In this document: positions 59,008 through 64,000 of the stretch, piece after piece | Layout: each line of letters opens with the position of its first letter | Position numbering within the stretch: the stretch's first letter is position 1 | Assembly: GCA_025403435.1 (NCBI GenBank) | Contig: CM046341.1 | Coordinates: 10,129,219-10,193,218 of the forward strand | Direction of reading: 5' to 3' | DNA from: Artocarpus heterophyllus | Lineage: Eukaryota; Streptophyta; Magnoliopsida; Rosales; Moraceae | DNA length: 64,000 bases | Notes under the pieces: generated by a model | Database searches by the model: none | Seen by the model: the letters and a program-made list of their open reading frames with translations, nothing else | Told to the model about the DNA's origin: nothing | Program-made: the position numbers and the translations under genes

Positions 59008-62000
59008 TCAAAGATCTCTAAGTCGATGCATACCAATTTTGTGTACCAACTTCTCAAATGTTGTTGTAGGAAGTGCCTTTGTAAACAAATCTGCCAAGTT
59101 GTCACTAGAGCGAATTTGATGTACGTCGATCTCTCCTTTCTTTTGAAGCTCGTGCGTGAAAAAGAATTTTGGTGAAATGTGCTTTGTTCTATCTCCTTTT
59201 ATGTAACCCCCTTTGAGTTGAGCGATACAGGCTGCATTATCTTCATACAACACAGTTGGAATTTCTTTGTTGAATGAAAGATTATATGTTTCTCTTATAT
59301 GTTGCACCAGGGATCTTAACCATACACATTCTCGACTTGCCTCGTGAATTGCCAATATCTCAGCATGATTCGAAGATGTGGCAGCTAGGGTTTGTTTTGT
59401 TGAACGCCACGAGATAGCTGTACCACCATATGTAAACAAATAACCTGTTTGTGATCGTGCTTTATGTGGATCAGACAAATATCCTATATCCGCATATCCA
59501 ATCAATTCCAACTTGAAATCATGTGTATAATACAGACCCATATCTGTTGTACCATGAAGATAACGAAGTATTTGTTTGACACCATTCTAATGTCTTCGAG
59601 TTGGTGAAGAACTATATCTTGCCAGTAAGCTAACAGAAAATGATATGTCGGGTCTTGTGCAATTAGCAAGATACATTAGTGCACCAATAGCACTAAGATA
59701 TGATACTTCTTGACCTAGAATTTCTTCATTATCATCTTGAGGACGAAAAGGATCTTTTTTCACATCAAGGGATCGTACAACCATGGGAGAACTCATTGGA
59801 TGAGATTTATCCATATTAAAATGCTTTAATACCTTTTCAATATATGTTGACTGATGGCAAAAATCCCTTTTGATAAATGCTCGATCTGCAAGCCGAGATA
59901 GAATTTTGTTTTTCCTAGGTCCTTCATTTCAAATTCATTTTTCAAATATGTTATCGTATCCATAAGCTCTTCATGAGTCCCAATGATATTCAAATCGTCA
60001 ACATAAACTGCAATAATAGCAAATCCAGACTTATACCTTTTAATAAAAACACATGGACAAATTGGATTGTTAATATATCCTTCTTTCAAAAGGTATTCAC
60101 TAAGATGATTATACCACATACGTCCAGATTGCTTTAATCCATACAAAGGTCTTTGTAATTTTATTGAATACATTTCCCAGGGTTTTGAATTGCATGTTTC
60201 AGGTATTTTTAGGCCTTTAGGGACTTTCATGTAAATGTCACTATCAAGTGACCCATACAGATAGGCCGTTACAACATCCATTAGACCCATGTGAAGTCCT
60301 TCTAAAACTGCCAGGCTAATCAAAAATCTAAATGTAATTGCATCCACCACTGGTGAATATGTCTCCTCATAATCAATACCAAGTCTTTGTGAAAAGCCTT
60401 GTGCTACAAGTCGTGCTTTATATCTGACAACTTCATTTTTTCATTACGTTTTCGCACAAATACCCATTTATAGCCTACAGGTTTTACACCTTCAGGTGTT
60501 TGGACAACAGGCCTGAAAACTTGACGTTTTTCAAGTGAACTTAATTCTACCTGGATTGCGTCTTTCCATTTTGGCCAATCATTTTTACGCTGACATTCTT
60601 CAACAGACTTTGGTTCAAGATCCTCATTTTCTTCTGTAATATCAAGAGCTATTGCATATGCAAATATGTTGTCGACAACAATTTCCTTTCGGTTCCATCT
60701 CTTTCCTAAAGTGACATAGCTTATTGAGATCTCTTCATTAACATCTTTTTCAAATACTTGAACCTCTTCTGGGGTTAATTCTTCAGCTATGTCAACTGTT
60801 TTTATACTGGGCTCTTCAAGAACATTGGAAATGCCAACTTGCTTATTATTTAGCTCCTTTTTCTTTCTTGGATTTTTATCCTTAGAACCGATGGGTCTAC
60901 CACGCTTCTGGCGTGCCTTAGATTCATTTGCTACCATATTAATATCTTCTCCAGCAAGAAGATCAATTCGAATAGGAGCATTTTCAGCTGGTATATGTGA
61001 TTTTGTTACTTTCTTGACGTCGGTAAATGCATCTGGTAACTGATTTGCAACCTTTTGTAAATGGATAATCTTTTGAACTTCTAAGTCACATTGATTTGTA
61101 CGAGGATCAAAGTGAGATAATGATAATGCATTCCACAAAATTTCTTGTTTTTTCAGCTGTTGTTTATCTCCCCCTAATGTTGGGAAAACTGTCTCATCAA
61201 ATTGACAATCGACAAACCGTGCCGTAAAGAGGTCACCTGTCAAGGGTTCGAGATATTTAATTATTGATGGGGATTCAAATCCAACATAAATTCCTAGTCT
61301 CCTTTGAGGACCCATCTTAGTACGTTGTGGTGAAGCAATTGAAACATATACTGCACAACCAAAAATTCTCAGATGGGAAATATCTGGCTCTTTACCATGA
61401 ACAAGCTGTAATGGGGAGTATTTATGATATATAGTAGGCCTTATGCGAATAAGTGCTGCAGCATGTAATATGGCATGTCCCCAAGCAGGGCTAGGCAATT
61501 TTGTTATCATAAGTAAAGGCCTAGCAATTAATTTCAACCTTTTAATAAAGGATTCTGCTAATCCATTTTGAGTGTGCACATGAGCAACATGATGCTCAAC
61601 AGTAATCCCAATTGACATGCAGTAATCATTAAAGGCTTGGGATGTAAATTCTCCTACATTATCCAAACGAATTTTCTTGATTGTATAATCTGGGAATTGT
61701 GCTCGTAATCGAATTATTTGAGCAAGGAGTCTCGCAAATGCAACATTGCGAGTAGATAATAAGCAAACATGTGACCAACGTGTTGATGCATCTATTAAGA
61801 CCATAAAATACTGAAATGGTCCACATGATGGAATAATAGGCCCACATATATCTCCTTGAATTCGTTCTAAAAATGTAGGAGATTCAATTGTAATTTTTAT
61901 TGGGGATGGCCTTATAATTAGTTTTCCTTGAAAACAAGCAGCACATGAAAAATCTTTGGACAAAAGAATCTTTTGGTTCTTTAAAGGATGTCCATTTGAA

Positions 62001-62533
62001 TTTTCTATAATCCTTCGCAACATTATTGAACCTGGATGACCTAAACGGTTGTGCCAAACAATAAAATTCCTTGAATTTTTGGATTCTTCGTTCATCACCA
62101 CATAGGATTCAATTGGATTTATAAATGTATAATACAATCCAGAAGAGTATGCTGGTCGCTTCTCCAATATTTGTTTCCTTCCTAAGACATTAGACGTAAT
62201 ATAAAGATATTCAACGTCTTTTTCATTTGTTGTCTCAATAGGATAACCATTAGGACGTATATCTTTAAAACTTAGTAGATTTCTTTTTGATCTATTAGAA
62301 TACATAGCGTCGTTAATCATAAGCTTTATGCCACCAGGTAATAATATATTGGCACTACCAAAGCTCTCAATGAGATTTGCAATACCAGATATTGTACTAA
62401 CATTAGCTTTAGCTAATATAAGATTGGAAAAATATTTTTTATCTTTGAGAATAGTGTGTGTTGTTCCACTATCCACTAGGCAAAAGGCTTCATCATTAAC
62501 TTTAATACCAGTGGAATGATTTTTGAAATCCAT
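59008..62533 (-). pseudogene. Copia pol: protease, integrase, RT, RNase H (broken)
   Basis: Begins MDFKNHSTGIKVND at 62533. Protease has LVDSGTTHTIL; GAG-pre-integrase has VWHNRLGHPGSIMLRRI with CAAC; integrase has GDICGPIIPSCGP, IRLDNVGEFTSQ and NGLAESFIKRL (the D, D, E region). RT has WKDAIQVELSSLEKRQVF, LKQSGRMWYNH and AVYVDDLNIIGTHEELMD, with YVDD intact. RNase H has LIGYADIGYLSDPHKARSQT, LADLFTKALPT and ends MHRLRDL. Lesions: a short T run (plus strand 60436-60441) shifts frame in RT; another one-base shift lies near 59850-59870; TAG at 59587-59589 replaces Trp. The first 700 codons are open. Confidence 0.92.
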
Positions 62534-62605
62534 GCCTCTTTCAAAAGGAGAAGTGATTGAACCAAAGAGCAATCAACACTTGTAAAAGCTCACAGACAAG
62601 AGACT

Positions 62606-62618
62606 CGTGCTGATAACG
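62606..62618 (-). other. Copia primer-binding site
   Basis: Minus strand CGTTATCAGCACG follows the LTR end directly, a sequence often seen after copia LTRs in plants. Confidence 0.65.
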
Positions 62619-62954
62619 TGTTATGAAATAAAGCAAAGTATAACAAAAAACTAAAGAAAACAATAGAGAAAGACAAGAGAAAATTGGAGACAAAACAACT
62701 TTCTATACTTTTACTTGTGAGGGATGAAACTTACAAGCTTAGTACAACTACTATTTATAGGCCAAGTCATCATACTAGAGGTAATGATAATAGACATAAC
62801 TTACATAGGTTTCATATACAATTAAAGGAGACATAATGCACAATATTAAGAAGGATTTAATGGGGTGATAATGTGGTCTAAATGATAATAAAATGTTTAC
62901 ATGTAACTCATGGAATACCAAGAGGTGGCATCCACACATACTTGGTTCACAACA
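62619..62954 (-). repeat. 5' LTR (element sense) of the gag-less copia
   Basis: 336 bp, TGTTATGAAAT to GGTTCACAACA in plus orientation, with TTTTT after it. Confidence 0.92.
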
Positions 62955-62959
62955 TTTTT

Positions 62960-64000
62960 CAATTTTTAAATAATTTTTTTTACGAAAAGTTATATCATGG
63001 GCCCTACATAATACATCTGCTTTTCTCGTCTCTCAATTTTCTGAAATATGCCTACGGGGCGGGCAGATAGTCTTTTCCTTAACCCCTTCTCTGAACAAAA
63101 ATAAGCCCTATTCTTGCCTTGTTAACATGCAGAAATCGACTGGTGATGAGGAGGATTTTTCTGTCACGGGTTTGTGTTACTCATGATATCTTGTTTATTT
63201 AATTAATTATTTTTATAATAAAATAAATAATTATTAATTAATTAATTGACACACTTATATAAGATTATAAGTTAAATTAAAAATTAAAAAATATTTTCTT
63301 AAATTTTATAGATATTATATAGTATAACATTATAATAAAGTGTTTGGTAAGCATGATTAAAACTAACCTTTTGGTCTAAATATTGTAGCATGTGAAATCT
63401 TTACACTAAAGCATGTCAGAGCTTTATATTTTTCTCTAACTAAAAAGTTGACTTTCACCATACTTGCCAAACAACTATTAAAATTATATATATTATAGCA
63501 TGTTACATATGTAATATATTTAATTGAAAATGTAGCATAGGACCTTTATATCTATTTTTGCCCCGTAACTCATGACATGTTACACCAATAACCCGTTAAC
63601 AATCCTAACTTATTTATAAATAGGTTTTTCTTGGCCTATTTAATAAAAATCCCACAATTAAATAGGTTTATGGGTAAAATTATCCTCCTTATTTTTAACC
63701 TGTCAAGTCATGTGAGAAGGTGGGCTCTCTCTTTTCTGTTTTTCAAACTTCACCATTGCAAAAGAGACAAAAAAAGCATAGGATTCTTTTATTCATCATT
63801 AAACGAAAACACCAAGACACAGACAAAGTGAAAAAAAAAAAAGAAAAGAAAAAAAAGCATGCGGATCTGAGGCCAAGAACTTGAGACACCAAAAGTCATC
63901 GACTAATACCTATTTGTTAGGTAGGCAAAATTAGTTTTAACTAAAATTTTTTATCATTATAATATAAAATATTTATTACATGATATAATGTCAAGTAAAA
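62960..64000. other. AT-rich DNA, no gene seen
   Basis: No protein family or RNA gene recognised. A small inverted-repeat element is listed separately. A-runs near 63831-63855. Confidence 0.45.
63340..63475. mobile_element. Small MITE-like inverted-repeat element
   Basis: GTGTTTGGTAAGCATG at left and, reversed, GTTGTTTGGCAAGTATG at right bound ~136 bp with no coding capacity. The match is imperfect and the target duplication is not clear. Confidence 0.4.

Larger units (their letters stand above)
58436..62954 (-). mobile_element. Ty1/copia retrotransposon lacking gag
   Basis: 4519 bp with 336-bp LTRs (58436-58771 and 62619-62954) and TTTTT on both sides (58431-58435 and 62955-62959). On the minus strand the 5' LTR is followed by a primer-binding site, then almost at once by protease-integrase-RT-RNase H in copia order. 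No gag is present. LTRs differ at few sites, so insertion is fairly recent, yet pol has three lesions. It could move only with proteins from another element. Confidence 0.93.

Overview
The window is plant nuclear DNA, almost certainly from a eudicot. It is AT-rich, its genes contain introns, and it carries four TIR-NB-ARC-LRR (TNL) immune-receptor genes, a class missing from grasses. The LTR retrotransposons are also plant types: a chromodomain Ty3/gypsy element, a Tat-like Ty3/gypsy element and Ty1/copia elements. I cannot name the species.

All four TNLs lie on the minus strand, head to tail, and are close paralogues: TNL1 (1..2810, running off the left edge), TNL2 (6108..8626), TNL3 (23425..28314) and TNL4 (52972..57858). 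Where complete, the gene has five exons: TIR / NB-ARC / start of LRR / LRR / C-terminal jelly-roll-like (C-JID) domain. Splice sites are conserved, so exon lengths can be compared base by base. Each copy differs from the canonical gene in its own way. TNL1 has an exact 39-bp in-frame duplication in the TIR exon. TNL2 has lost everything after NB-ARC because its intron 2 is fused to a retrotransposon LTR. TNL3 lacks one base at the end of the TIR exon. TNL4 has a stop codon in the kinase-2 motif. All four keep an open TIR domain with the WCLDEL glutamate motif.

The DNA between the TNLs is mostly transposons. 3.3-6.1 kb and 31.5-33.9 kb are copies of one duplicated block (CACTA-like terminus, anonymous DNA, start of a gypsy LTR). 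9.0-10.5 kb holds a MITE and a Tat-type LTR fragment between inverted repeats. 10.84-13.73 kb is a solo LTR with TSD GTACT; a second copy at 28.52-31.51 kb cuts into the TNL3 5' flank. 13.8-15.7 kb is a CACTA transposase ruin. 15.7-21.0 kb has no gene I recognise. 32.86-42.58 kb is a full-length but dead chromodomain gypsy element (TSD TTTAT). 43.7-45.2 kb is a broken copia 3' half. 47.18-50.74 kb is an internally deleted Tat-type element (TSD ACCAT) with an antisense ORF that has its own TATA box. 58.44-62.95 kb is a copia element lacking gag (TSD TTTTT). The 3' flanks of TNL3 (21.07-23.42 kb) and TNL4 (50.74-52.97 kb) are copies of each other.

I saw no wholly new system. The most unusual items are the TNL array in which every copy is altered but every TIR is kept; the inverted clusters of a GC-rich 11-mer in two copies of one LTR family; an antisense tRNA/SINE-like Pol III box pair inside the gypsy LTR; and the antisense ORF of the Tat element.
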